From: Pycnococcus provasolii
Taxonomy: Eukaryota; Chlorophyta; Pseudoscourfieldiophyceae; Pseudoscourfieldiales
Assembly (NCBI GenBank): GCA_049487715.1
Contig: CP150559.1
Location: forward strand, 558,001-622,000
Length of the DNA: 64,000 bases
Reading direction: 5' to 3'
Below the pieces are notes generated by a model. The model saw only the letters and a program-made list of their open reading frames with translations, did no database searches and had not been told where the DNA came from. Of the stretch, positions 50,626 to 59,923 are shown one piece after another. Numbering within the stretch: position 1 is the first letter of the stretch; every line of letters begins with the position of its first letter. Both the position numbers and the translations under genes were made by a program.

Positions 50626-53412
50626 ATGTCGTCTTCTTCCCAGCAGCCTTCTTCTTCTTCGCAGCTTTCTCCACTCCGATCGTTGACCAACTCGCGTTCA
50701 TTGAAGCACACGTCGGGGTCGCTGCACACGTTCCTCTCCGGGTCCGGGTCCGGGAAACCCGCTCATGTTCGTGGGGGATCGCCGTCGTCACTGTCACTGT
50801 CGTCAAGTCAGGCACAGAAGGCAATCTCGAAGCGGACCAAGTATGCCGCGGAAGTGCAAAAGACAATTGACGCGCTCAAAAAGGCGGCTTCGAAACAAGC
50901 GCGCGAACTCGAAACGACACGCAAACTCATACAAGACGCCAACGTCAGCCGAAAGGATGCGGAAACGCAGCTCGCCATGAAGGTTAACGAACTCGAAACC
51001 ACCAAGGAACAGGCGAACGTGCTCGCCGAGGTGATGCGCAGGTGCAACGCGCAGAACGATCAGCTGCGCGCCAAACTCGCGCAGCTCGACAACAACCACG
51101 GCGAACTCGAACTGTCGAGGAAGGAGGCGAGGATGCTGCGCGAGAAACTAGGCGACGTCGTCAAGCAGTACGAGCAGCAACGTGCGGGGGCACAGCGTGT
51201 TCAGAAACTCGCGTTCGAAAAAATTCAAAACGAACAGGCGACCAAGGAAAACCTGCAAGGTCAGCTCGACGCCAAGGACACGGAGATCGAAACGGCAAAG
51301 GCGGGGGCACAGAAGGTGCATCGCCTTTCGTTCGAGAAAATTAGAAGCCTGCGCATTGAGCTCGAGGCGTCGCAGGCTCGTGTTGCTCAACACGAGTCCA
51401 AAATCGCTAATCTACGTGACGAGTGCGAAAAGCTTGCGGCTGATTCCAGGCAACAGCACGAGCAGGATCGCAAGGAGACGGAGGCGCTTCTCGCTGAGCG
51501 CGATCGACTCAGGAAAATGTGCAAGCTAGTCGAGAATGATGCCGCCACGGCGCGCTCCGAGCTCGCCGACAGCCAGGCGAAGCTGAACGACGTCAAGGCG
51601 AAGCTCGCCAAGGCGCAGGCGGATGCAGAGGCAACGAAAGGGTCCTCCGAGCAAGAGGTGCAGGCGTCTCGGAAGGCGATCGGCTCGCTGCAGTCGAAGC
51701 ACGACCATATCGAGAAGGCTCATGCGAAGCTCGAGGCGCAGCACAGCCGCGCGCTCGAAAGCCTCAAGGCGAAGAGCGCGGAGGTGTACGACGCACGCAA
51801 GCAGCTCGAGCGTGCGCGCGAGCAGGCGGCCGCGGCGTCGGAGCAGATCAAAGAGGCGCAGGCGATCATCGCGGATCGCGAGAGTGCCCTGGAGGCTGCA
51901 CGCAGCGCCGTGGAGGCGCAGCGCACGCGTGCGGACGAGCTCTCGTGTGTCGCGAACGATGCAGGCGCTCAGCGCGACTCGGCGATCATGCAGGCTGAGA
52001 AGCTCAGCAAGCAATCGGCGGTTGCGGAGAAGCTCGCTCGCGCGCTCGACGCGAAGCGAAAGTCTGCCGAGAACGATGCCGCCACGGCGCGCTCCGAGCT
52101 CGCCGACAGCCAGGCGAAGCTGAACGACGTCAAGGCGAAGCTCGCCAAGGCGCAGGCGGATGCAGAGGCAACGAAAGGGTCCTCCGAGCAAGAGGTGCAG
52201 GCGTCTCGGAAGGCGATCGACTCGCTGCAGTCGAAGCACGACCAGATCGAGAAGGCTCATGCGAAGCTCGAGGCGCAGCACAGCCGCGCGCTCGAAAGCC
52301 TGAAGGCGAAGAGCGCGGAGGTGTACGACGCACGCAAGCAGCTCGAGCGTGCGCGCGAGCAGGCGGCCGCGGCGTCGGAGCAGATCAAAGAGGCGCAGGC
52401 GATCATCGCGGATCGCGAGAGTGCCCTGGAGGCTGCACGCAGCGCCGTGGAGGCGCAGCGCACGCGTGCGGACGAGCTCTCGTGTGTCGCGAACGATGCA
52501 GGCGCTCAGCGCGACTCGGCGATCATGAAGGCTGAGAAGCTCAGCAAGCAATCGGCGGTTGCGGAGAAGCTCGCTCGCGCGCTCGACGCGAAGCGAAAGT
52601 CTGCCGAGAACGATGCCGCCACGGCGCGCTCCGAGCTCGCCGACAGCCAGGCGAAGCTGAACGACGTCAAGGCGAAGCTCGCCAAGGCGCAGGCGGATGC
52701 AGAGGCAACGAAAGGGTCCTCCGAGCAAGAGGTGCAGGCGTCTCGGAAGGCGATCGACTCGCTGCAGGCGAAGCACGACCAGATCGAGAAGGCTCATGCG
52801 AAGCTCGAGGCGCAGCACAGCCGCGCGCTCGAAAGCCTGAAGGCGAAGAGCGCGGAGGTGAACAATGTGAAGGCGAAGCTCGAGCGTGCGCTCAAGCAGG
52901 CGTGTTCCTACGAGAAGGAGGTGCAGGCGTCGCGGAAGGCGATCGGCTCGCTGCAGTCGAAGCACGACCAGACCGAGAAGGCTCACGCGAAGCTCGAGGC
53001 GCAGCACAGCCGCGCGCTCGAAAGCCTGAAGGCGAAAAACGAGGAGGTTTTCGAGGTATGCAAGCAGCTCGAGCGTGCGCGCGAGCAGGCGTCCGCGGCG
53101 TCGGAGCAGATCAAAGAGGCGCAGGCGATCATCGCGGATCGCGAGAGTGCCCTGGAGGCGCAGCGCACGCGTGCGGACGAGCTCGCGTGTGTCGCGAACG
53201 ACGCGGGCGCTCAGCGCGACTCGGCGATCGCGCAGCGTAACTCGGCTATTGCGGAGCTGAAGACGAAGACGCAGGAAGCTGAGAAGCTCGGCAAACATTC
53301 AGCCGCAGCGGAGAGGCGTCTTCAGACTGTGGTGGGTGCTGGCGCGGTTGCACTCTCCGTTGTTGCAGCAATTAAGGGCGCTGGGTGGGTCTATCCATCC
53401 ATCATGCATTGA
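50626..53412 (+). CDS. Long coiled-coil protein with tandem 179-residue repeats and C-terminal anchor
   Basis: A 928-residue protein. After a Ser-rich N-terminus of ~65 residues, almost all of it is coiled coil. From 51532 two full repeats of 537 bp (179 residues) follow head to tail, nearly identical in DNA, then a truncated third copy (from 52606) and a more diverged fourth (about 52900-53210). The last ~30 residues form a hydrophobic segment (VVGAGAVALSVVAAIKGAGW) that could be a tail anchor. I do not recognise a named family; golgin-like tethers, filament proteins or chloroplast-membrane coiled coils are possible. The high repeat identity indicates recent duplication or gene conversion. 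TGTAA at 53471. Confidence 0.82.
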   Translation: MSSSSQQPSSSSQLSPLRSLTNSRSLKHTSGSLHTFLSGSGSGKPAHVRGGSPSSLSLSSSQAQKAISKRTKYAAEVQKTIDALKKAASKQARELETTRKLIQDANVSRKDAETQLAMKVNELETTKEQANVLAEVMRRCNAQNDQLRAKLAQLDNNHGELELSRKEARMLREKLGDVVKQYEQQRAGAQRVQKLAFEKIQNEQATKENLQGQLDAKDTEIETAKAGAQKVHRLSFEKIRSLRIELEASQARVAQHESKIANLRDECEKLAADSRQQHEQDRKETEALLAERDRLRKMCKLVENDAATARSELADSQAKLNDVKAKLAKAQADAEATKGSSEQEVQASRKAIGSLQSKHDHIEKAHAKLEAQHSRALESLKAKSAEVYDARKQLERAREQAAAASEQIKEAQAIIADRESALEAARSAVEAQRTRADELSCVANDAGAQRDSAIMQAEKLSKQSAVAEKLARALDAKRKSAENDAATARSELADSQAKLNDVKAKLAKAQADAEATKGSSEQEVQASRKAIDSLQSKHDQIEKAHAKLEAQHSRALESLKAKSAEVYDARKQLERAREQAAAASEQIKEAQAIIADRESALEAARSAVEAQRTRADELSCVANDAGAQRDSAIMKAEKLSKQSAVAEKLARALDAKRKSAENDAATARSELADSQAKLNDVKAKLAKAQADAEATKGSSEQEVQASRKAIDSLQAKHDQIEKAHAKLEAQHSRALESLKAKSAEVNNVKAKLERALKQACSYEKEVQASRKAIGSLQSKHDQTEKAHAKLEAQHSRALESLKAKNEEVFEVCKQLERAREQASAASEQIKEAQAIIADRESALEAQRTRADELACVANDAGAQRDSAIAQRNSAIAELKTKTQEAEKLGKHSAAAERRLQTVVGAGAVALSVVAAIKGAGWVYPSIMH
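51532..52860 (+). repeat. Intragenic 537-bp tandem repeat
   Basis: Units at 51532-52068 and 52069-52605, with a partial third from 52606 to about 52860. Only a few base differences between units were seen, mostly silent or conservative (e.g. GGC/GAC at one codon and CAG/AAG at another). Confidence 0.92.
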
Positions 53413-53470
53413 GAAATTTGTTGAGTGGAGAAGGGGGAATGAAAGGTTGATCATGGCACTCGATTCGAAG

Positions 53471-53475
53471 TGTAA
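53471..53475 (+). terminator. TGTAA poly(A) signal
   Basis: TGTAA 59 bp after the coiled-coil gene stop. Confidence 0.5.
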
Positions 53476-53564
53476 AATACCTTAAGAAAGGCTTTTCCGT
53501 CAAAACGGTGACTGTTCTATTCACCACCTGTTGAAATAAATTAGTGGCACTTTATTTATTCTTA

Positions 53565-53569
53565 TTACA
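53565..53569 (-). terminator. TGTAA poly(A) signal
   Basis: TTACA on the plus strand, TGTAA for the minus-strand channel gene, 13 bp past its stop. Confidence 0.55.
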
Positions 53570-53581
53570 ATGCATCTTACT

Positions 53582-56020
53582 TTACGGTAGCTGATCAAGC
53601 CGTTGGATAATGGTCCTCATGACCTTTGTCATGTCTTTCTGCAGCTCGCTCACAGAGTGCTCCAAACGTGCTTGCCCTTTCTCGATCGAACGTAAACGTT
53701 CTTTCGTTTGCGAGTCAAGACTCGCCGACGACATCGACGACGACGCGGCATGGTCGAAGTTCGCTGCTCCACTCATGACTTTGCTCATCAGCTTGCGCAT
53801 ACCGTGCGTTTCTCTCAAAAGCGCGGCTGTCAACGCTGGTACATCTTGGATCGTCGGTGAAGTTGGTTGCTGAGAGCGCAGCAGCCCATTTTCGCGGCGG
53901 TACTTCAGCATCGCACGCACGTGCCTCTGCATGAGTCGTATCAAAAGCTCTTCGCGTGCCTGCGCCTCGGCGGTTTCGAAGTGAAGGCGCTGGATTTTCT
54001 TGAGGTAATGCATCACCCGCAGGCTGATCGGCACTATTCTCGTGTTAGAATCCTCCAAGAAAAGAGTCTGCAGCTTGCGGGCGCACGTGTAGGCCATCAC
54101 CTCATCCCTGAAGACACGTTGCAGCGCTCTTTTACGGAACAGCTTCTCCTCCTTGGGGAAGCGCCGCAGGACTGTGAGTATGGTACTGCGGTCCATCGAG
54201 AATAGACAGGAGAATGTCACAGCCTTGAGGCGATAATTTTGCACGAGGTTTTCCTTGTATAGTGAGGACTCGCAGAGCAGCGAACCTTCCCCCTTGATCA
54301 ATAAAGATGGGGTAGTACTCTTGCCCTCAAGACGCGGAACATTTCCAATCCCAACGAGGCCTTTTTTGATGATGTACAGCCGGTCGTTCGCTTCCCCGAC
54401 ACGCGTGATCGTCTCGGCAGCGGGAAACACGAGCACCTCCATTCGCATTTTCAGCGCGACAATGCACGGCGTGCTGCAGTCGGAGAAGATAGGCACCCTC
54501 TCAAGTAGCATTTGCTCCATCGCGCGTGCGGTGTGACCACGCAGCGCGGGCGACATCTCGTCGAGCAGGTTGGACCACTGCGTATGATCGGTCAGATTGT
54601 CCTTGAATGTGAAGAAGTCCCGTAACTTCTGCCGAAGATCGGTTGGCAGGTCAGCATCATTCATGAGCGCGTTCAAGTTCTGCATCTTCCGGCGAAATTT
54701 TTGCTTGTTGTGGTTCCAAGTGACCAAGATGTTTGACACCTGCGAGATGAGGTAGCCAAACTGAAATCCGCCGAATAGCATACAAACTGACGAGATTACC
54801 AGCTCCCATTTTGTTACCGCAACGACGTCACCATAGCCGATGGTGGTGGTGGTGGCCAATGCCCAGTACACGCTAGCGAGCCACCTAGAGAAAGTGGTAG
54901 TTATGGCCGTAACCTCGGCGTACTCTACGTCGAAATCGAGACCAACGACGTGGTCGTCGGGCAAGTAGTAATTCACCATCCAGTTGTTTGGCGCTTTTTC
55001 CACGCGCACGATGAGCGCAAATGTGCAAGCTAGCCAGTGGTTGCTTACGCATGCGAGGAAGACGAAGCACATGACGTCGAACGCGGCGTTGTGATAGTCA
55101 AACACGTTGATGAACATCTCGAGACGCGTGAGGAGGCGTTTGAAGCGAGAATTGTTCATAATTTTGACGACCCGCACCATGCGCAGGATGCGCATGAACG
55201 ACGTCGTCTCGTGCAGCCCGGCAGCGATGAGGTCGAACGGGATGCTGCACAGAATGTCCGGCAGCATCCACCTCGTCGCGTAGCGCCACCGAATGAGCGC
55301 AAGATTGTACACGTATATGTCCACGTCGTGGTACGCGACGAAGAAATTCGTCACGAAATCGGCAATGAAAACGGCATCCACGTAGCGATTAAGAATAAAG
55401 AGCGGTCGCCACAAGTCTTTCATGTCCGCGAAGGCTGCCTCGTACGGCGTGATGAAGGCGGTTATGACGAGCGCGAGCCCGACGACGAGCTCCCAGCGTG
55501 AGTACTTGGTACTTTGTGGGTTGATTGCGTAAGGGCTCTTCTGGCGCCGCGACCTTTCCTTTGCTCTCACCATCTCCATCTTATTCGTCTCTTCTGAAGT
55601 TTCGTCAAGCTCCTCGGCCAAAGACCTCGTGTCGCTGTGATATTCCGAGAACGAAAAAAAGCCGTTGGCGTAAAGTGCTTTCTGCTCGTTCTTTCTCGAG
55701 CTAACGTTGCTGAGTCGTCGTTGCATTTTTCGCACCATACGCGCACGACTTCCAAAGAAGGTGTGGTCGGTGGGAATGCCCGGGCCGGTGTATGCCGACA
55801 GGCGTTCTTCGTGGCTGGCGGGCATTGTCGGAGTTGTCGGCGTCTCTGGCATCACGCCAACGTTGATGCTGTGCAGGTCCTTGTTACGATGATTCGCAAC
55901 GTTCACGATGAGTTTCTTGGAGGGTGGCTTGGATGATGACGCCGTCTGCTCGTCATCCGAGGACCTCTCTCCACTGTTGCTGTTGCTGTGGTGGTGGTTG
56001 TGTTTTTCATCGTCCGACAT
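53582..56020 (-). CDS. Voltage-gated K+ channel with cyclic-nucleotide-binding domain
   Basis: An 812-residue channel of the KCNH/HCN/plant Shaker superfamily. The N-terminus is disordered (1-170). S1 lies at about 174-196, and S2 and S3 follow. S4 is at about 273-297 with regularly spaced basic residues (FMRILRMVRVVKIMNNSRFK). S5 is at about 310-335. The pore reads WLASVYWALATTTTIGYGDV; the filter IGYGD at 394-398 is K+ selective. A C-linker with helices leads to a CNBD (about 510-640, VLVFPAAETITRVGEANDRL onward). Ligand-contact residues look degenerate, so cyclic nucleotide binding is doubtful. A C-terminal helix (ERLRSIEKGQARLEHSVSEL) could be a tetramerisation coiled coil. No ankyrin repeats, unlike plant AKT channels. 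Located at plasma or flagellar membrane by inference. Confidence 0.92.
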   Translation of the reverse strand: MSDDEKHNHHHSNSNSGERSSDDEQTASSSKPPSKKLIVNVANHRNKDLHSINVGVMPETPTTPTMPASHEERLSAYTGPGIPTDHTFFGSRARMVRKMQRRLSNVSSRKNEQKALYANGFFSFSEYHSDTRSLAEELDETSEETNKMEMVRAKERSRRQKSPYAINPQSTKYSRWELVVGLALVITAFITPYEAAFADMKDLWRPLFILNRYVDAVFIADFVTNFFVAYHDVDIYVYNLALIRWRYATRWMLPDILCSIPFDLIAAGLHETTSFMRILRMVRVVKIMNNSRFKRLLTRLEMFINVFDYHNAAFDVMCFVFLACVSNHWLACTFALIVRVEKAPNNWMVNYYLPDDHVVGLDFDVEYAEVTAITTTFSRWLASVYWALATTTTIGYGDVVAVTKWELVISSVCMLFGGFQFGYLISQVSNILVTWNHNKQKFRRKMQNLNALMNDADLPTDLRQKLRDFFTFKDNLTDHTQWSNLLDEMSPALRGHTARAMEQMLLERVPIFSDCSTPCIVALKMRMEVLVFPAAETITRVGEANDRLYIIKKGLVGIGNVPRLEGKSTTPSLLIKGEGSLLCESSLYKENLVQNYRLKAVTFSCLFSMDRSTILTVLRRFPKEEKLFRKRALQRVFRDEVMAYTCARKLQTLFLEDSNTRIVPISLRVMHYLKKIQRLHFETAEAQAREELLIRLMQRHVRAMLKYRRENGLLRSQQPTSPTIQDVPALTAALLRETHGMRKLMSKVMSGAANFDHAASSSMSSASLDSQTKERLRSIEKGQARLEHSVSELQKDMTKVMRTIIQRLDQLP

Positions 56021-57342
56021 TTGCTCTCTTGCCGTCGTCGTCGAGACTTCACAAGTTTAAGGCACGCTTTTAGAAGCCACTCACAGCTATTCTCCTGCCA
56101 ACTGCCTAGTTACTGCACGTTGTTCGTGGCAAGAAAATCCGGAGGAGGCGAGCGGCGGAGACTCGAGAGAGGGAACTTCACGTAGAAGTAGTCTACTGTA
56201 TGGCGCGCCGAACGAGCTCTCCTCCGCTTGCGTCTGAAATACAGTACTGTACAGTAAGTGAAGAAAGCCGGACGAAGACGACGACGAACTCGGCCCACGG
56301 TGGTGGTGGTTGTCGTCTCGTAGTCTCGAACACACACACGATGTCGTGATATCATAGAATTCTACACCAGTGCTCAACATTGGTACAACGTTGGGATCGC
56401 GTTGCCTCGCGTTGCCTCGCTCGCGTCATTCCAGACTTTCGACGTTCCACTCTGCTGCGTCTGCTGCGTCTGCTGCCGATTCTGCGCTCGCTCCACCTTG
56501 CCAAAAAGAAAGATGGAGCGATCAGCGAAGTGCCTGCCGACCTGTGGCCACGACCAAAGTGGGACACTTCCAGTCTTCCAAGTTTTTTTGCCGACCTGTG
56601 TCTGCGACCTAACATGGGACATGCAAGTTTTTTTGCCGACCTGTGTCTGCGACCTAACATGGGACATGCAAGTTTTTTTGCCGACCTGTGTCTGCGACCT
56701 AAAATGAATGGGACACAGTCATCAGACCGCCTGGCTGCCTGGTCAGACCCCTAGGGTACTCCCGAAAGGGTCTCTCGAACCGTGGAAACCTACGAAAAAG
56801 AATCATGTGAGAGTTCGATTGACCACAGACCAAGCAGACAGCAGACAGGAGAAAGGGAAAGGGAAAGGGAGACCACCATACACCTGTTTTGTAACTCCTG
56901 ACGCTGGTCAAAAGCTGGTTTGGGGCTTTGGGCGAGTTTAGGCTGCAGCGGCGAGGTTACCTTAGGCGTTGATTGACGACAGTGGGAACAGGTAAACCTT
57001 TAGTGGGAAGCTGGGAAGGAAAGGAAGGGGAGTGACTTTTGACCAAACAAACGCGGTACCTCTACCGGCTGACCGGGTCAACCACCTCATTATTGCCGCC
57101 TGGTCAGCTGTTTCTTGAATGCCCTCTTGCCCTTCGGCGTTGCCGGTTGGACCCACCAGTGCACTCTTCCGGCGACCTTAAGGGCAGGCCAGAAGGGCAG
57201 TCCCCCGGGGGGAGGTAAAAGGTGAGGTGTCTGGTCAGCGTTAGGGTAGACTTTTTGAACCTCCTCCAGTGGGCAGTCAGTTCAGTTCAGTCAACCCCCT
57301 TTCATTCAATCTCATTTCCACATTTCACCTTAAGTAGTACAT
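56021..57342. other. Divergent intergenic region with minisatellite
   Basis: About 1.3 kb between the K+ channel and ARMC9. Apart from the 45-bp repeat below, it holds CTGCGTCTGCTG repeats (56455-56475) and an AGGGAAA run (56850-56870). Nothing coding recognised. Confidence 0.6.
56540..56703. repeat. 45-bp tandem minisatellite
   Basis: Two perfect plus one partial copy of a 45-bp unit (T7, GCCGACCTGTGTCTGCGACC, then TAACATGGGACATGCAAG) at about 56584-56703, preceded by one diverged copy from 56540. Because 45 is a multiple of three, the repeat stays open in several frames and gives false ORFs. Confidence 0.88.
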
Positions 57343-59870
57343 ATGTCCTCGAACTCGAACTCGCTCGAGTACGAGTCCGTCGAGGCGGTTGCCTCGTACG
57401 TCGAGGAGTACCTGCAGTACCACGACTACGCGTCGACGCTCGCGGCTTTCACCGCCGAGCGAAAACTGAACCTGGCCGCTCGATCGTCGGGGGGGCAGCA
57501 CGCCGCGCTTGGGTCGGGACTCCACTTGGGACTCGCGGCACGTGGCGGTGTGGGTGCGGAGCCTTCCTTCACGCCCTCCGAACGAATCAACCTCATTCGC
57601 GAAATGATGCGGTGCTTCTCGTACGGGGAAAGAGATTCCTTCTTCAGGCTGTGGGAACGACTCGTGCCCGCAGCCCTGAGGAGAGCTGACGACGCGACGA
57701 GAAGACAGGAGTTTCGAGCGCACGTCTACTTCGCACTCTTCCCGGGACTGCCAGTCACAAACGGAAGTGGACCGGACGCGCAAACGCCGTCGAGGGCTGA
57801 CGCTCTGCGCGCTTTTCACACATTCCTTAACACGAAAGGCGTCGGCGAGATGGCCGCGGACCCGGAGTTTGTGCCGTTCTACGCGCTGCCTTACGTCGAA
57901 GACCCGAGAACACACCCGAGCTTCAGGCTCCTCTTCACAGAAACTTGGGCAGACGAACAGACAAGTGCCATGGCAGAGTTTCTGAACAACGTTCCTGCCG
58001 CTCCGCCGAGACCAACCATCTACAGACTCTACGACGCGCACGTGGGGCTCGTGAACGAGCCCGCTGCTGCTGGCTGCCGCCGCCACAGCAGGAGCAGGAG
58101 CAGGAGCAGGAGCAGAACCTCGGCCGCTGTCCGCGGGAACTGCACTCCTATCCACGGACGCGCCGCTCGATGCCATCATGTCCAAGCAGCGTGGCGAAGA
58201 GGGTGGTGACGAGCAGGGCGAAGGCAGCGCGCTGGACGCACTCGCGCAGCGTTGGGCCGAAGGGGATGACGCACCTCTCATGGCATCCACGCGCGACGGG
58301 TCTGCCGCCGCGGAGGCTGCTCTACGCCTGCTCAACGAGCCGGATGGAGCGGCGGGAGTTCCCGACCCAACGCAGCCGACGCGCATCAGTGCCAGCAATG
58401 CCGGCATGCGCAAGTCAGTAACCTTCCACGACGACGTCGTACTCGGCGATGACGCGCCGCCTGCAAGGCCGCGCTCGGCGTGGGTGCCTGCGGCGCCGCT
58501 CCACTACGATCGCGTGCGCTACGCGCTGACGGATGGAGCCGACGACGAGGCGGCGTGCATTCTCGAGGCGCTGAGATGGCGAGTCACGCGCGCTCCGCCC
58601 GGTCCAGAGCGTCTCGCCGCGCTGCGCGCGCTCATCACCGAGGACGCGCTAGGCACGCGCGACAGCTCTGGCGCGACGTGCTTCGAGAAGTGCTGTGGCA
58701 GTGACAAGCCACTGTACATGCTGGAGCAGGCTGCGCGCTTAGCGAACGTGGTGGCATCTGATGGCACCGGACGGAGGTATCTGACGTCCATGGGGCCAGG
58801 TGTCGTCAACGCGCTCGTTGACTTGCTCAGCGCGCAGCTCGACGCACATCGCGAGGGTCTCGCCGAGCAGGCGGAGGGCGGCGCTCCGGTGCCGTTTGAC
58901 ACGCCGCTCGTGCAACAGGCTCTCGGCGCACTGCAGAAGCTAAGCCTAGTGCGCGCCGCGCAGACGGCCATGATCGAGCGCGGCGCCGTGTCGTGGGTCT
59001 GCGACGCGCTGCGAGACCCCGACGGCGTGCTGCAGGAGTACACCGTCGAGTACGGCGCTGCGCTGCTGATGAATCTCAGCTTGCGCACGAAGGGCAAGCT
59101 GGCGTGCGAGGATCCTGGAATTGGCATTCTGTCCGTGCTTAGCGAGCTTCTCGAGAGCTCGAATCCTCAGGTGAGAACGTACATCAATGGCACGCTGTAC
59201 TCCATCTTCCAGCGTGCGGCGATCCGCGAGCAGGGACGGGCCATGGGCCTTCCCGAGTTTTTAGATTTGGTACGCAGCCAGAGCGAGGGAACCGTGTTCG
59301 CGAAGCAGGTGGACTACGTGATTGCCCAGCTCAACGTCGAGGACACAGAGGAAGACCCCGAGGCGGACGCGGAGTCAGACGACGAGGCGGTGGGAGATGG
59401 CATGGGAGACGAGGAGGAGGATGCGAGTGCCTTGGATGACGTCGGGGAGGACTCGAGGAGCGAGGCTGGGTACGGTGTGGCGATGCCGGAGGATGTGGAG
59501 CGCGGCGAGCCACTGCTTTGCAGGAGTTACCTTGCAGATGGCGACAGCGCGAATGAGCAGAATGCCAGATTGAGGGCGAGTTTGATGGCGAGTGACGCAA
59601 GCAGTCAAGGTGGGCCTCCTGGACCCGCGCCCTGAGGAAGACGAGGAGGATGCTTCGTTTCACACGCGACCAGTCACGCCAAGGCAACGACCGACAACGG
59701 CCGAGGCACATGCGGCGCTCGAGCGCGAGCGCGCGAAGATGGAGGCTGCGAAATTGGCGTCGCGTAATCCGGATGGAGGTGTGCAGGTGGAAGAAGCGGA
59801 GCAGGAGTTCATGCAAGGCTTTGGCACACACGATAAGGTACCCCGAACGCCGCAGCATGGGCCCAGGTAG
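57343..59870 (+). CDS. ARMC9: ARMC9-like ciliary LisH/armadillo protein, two frameshifts
   Basis: Basal-body and ciliary protein; the human gene is linked to Joubert syndrome. The N-terminal frame (57343 to about 58060) opens MSSNSNSLEYESVEAVASYV and contains the LisH motif (VEEYLQYHDYASTLAAFTAE), then the helical N-terminal ARMC9 region. A shift at about 58050-58110, in a GCT/GCC and GAGCAG repeat area, moves to the frame ending at 59635. That frame carries ARM-like helices (VQQALGALQKLSLVRAAQTA; YTVEYGAALLMNLSLR; YINGTLYSIFQRAAIREQGR). A second shift near 59600-59635 leads to the tail (FHTRPVTPRQRP ... KVPRTPQHGPR), which recalls the SRPxxPRTP motif of ARMC9. Read together, length and order fit the family. 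Whether the shifts are assembly errors is unresolved. Confidence 0.83.
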
Positions 59871-59918
59871 GGAAGAGGAAAAAAACTGTTATCAAAATGA
59901 ACTACAATACAAGAACGA

Positions 59919-59923
59919 TTACA
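59919..59923 (-). terminator. TGTAA overlapping topoisomerase stop
   Basis: On the minus strand the last codons read TTG TAA, giving TGTAA across the stop, as in the carotenoid oxygenase gene. Confidence 0.3.

Noticed and set aside
51526-53298. 590-codon open frame antisense to the coiled-coil gene
   Set aside because: Open only because the sense gene uses few codons that give antisense stops and because of the tandem repeats; the product is an Arg/Leu-rich artefact.
58050-58110. Mini-intron to explain the first ARMC9 frame change
   Set aside because: The one GT-AG pair I tested (38 bp) leaves the wrong frame.
57325-58413. 362-codon minus-strand frame that crosses the ARMC9 frame break
   Set aside because: The plus strand carries recognisable LisH and ARMC9 sequence; the antisense product has no domain features.
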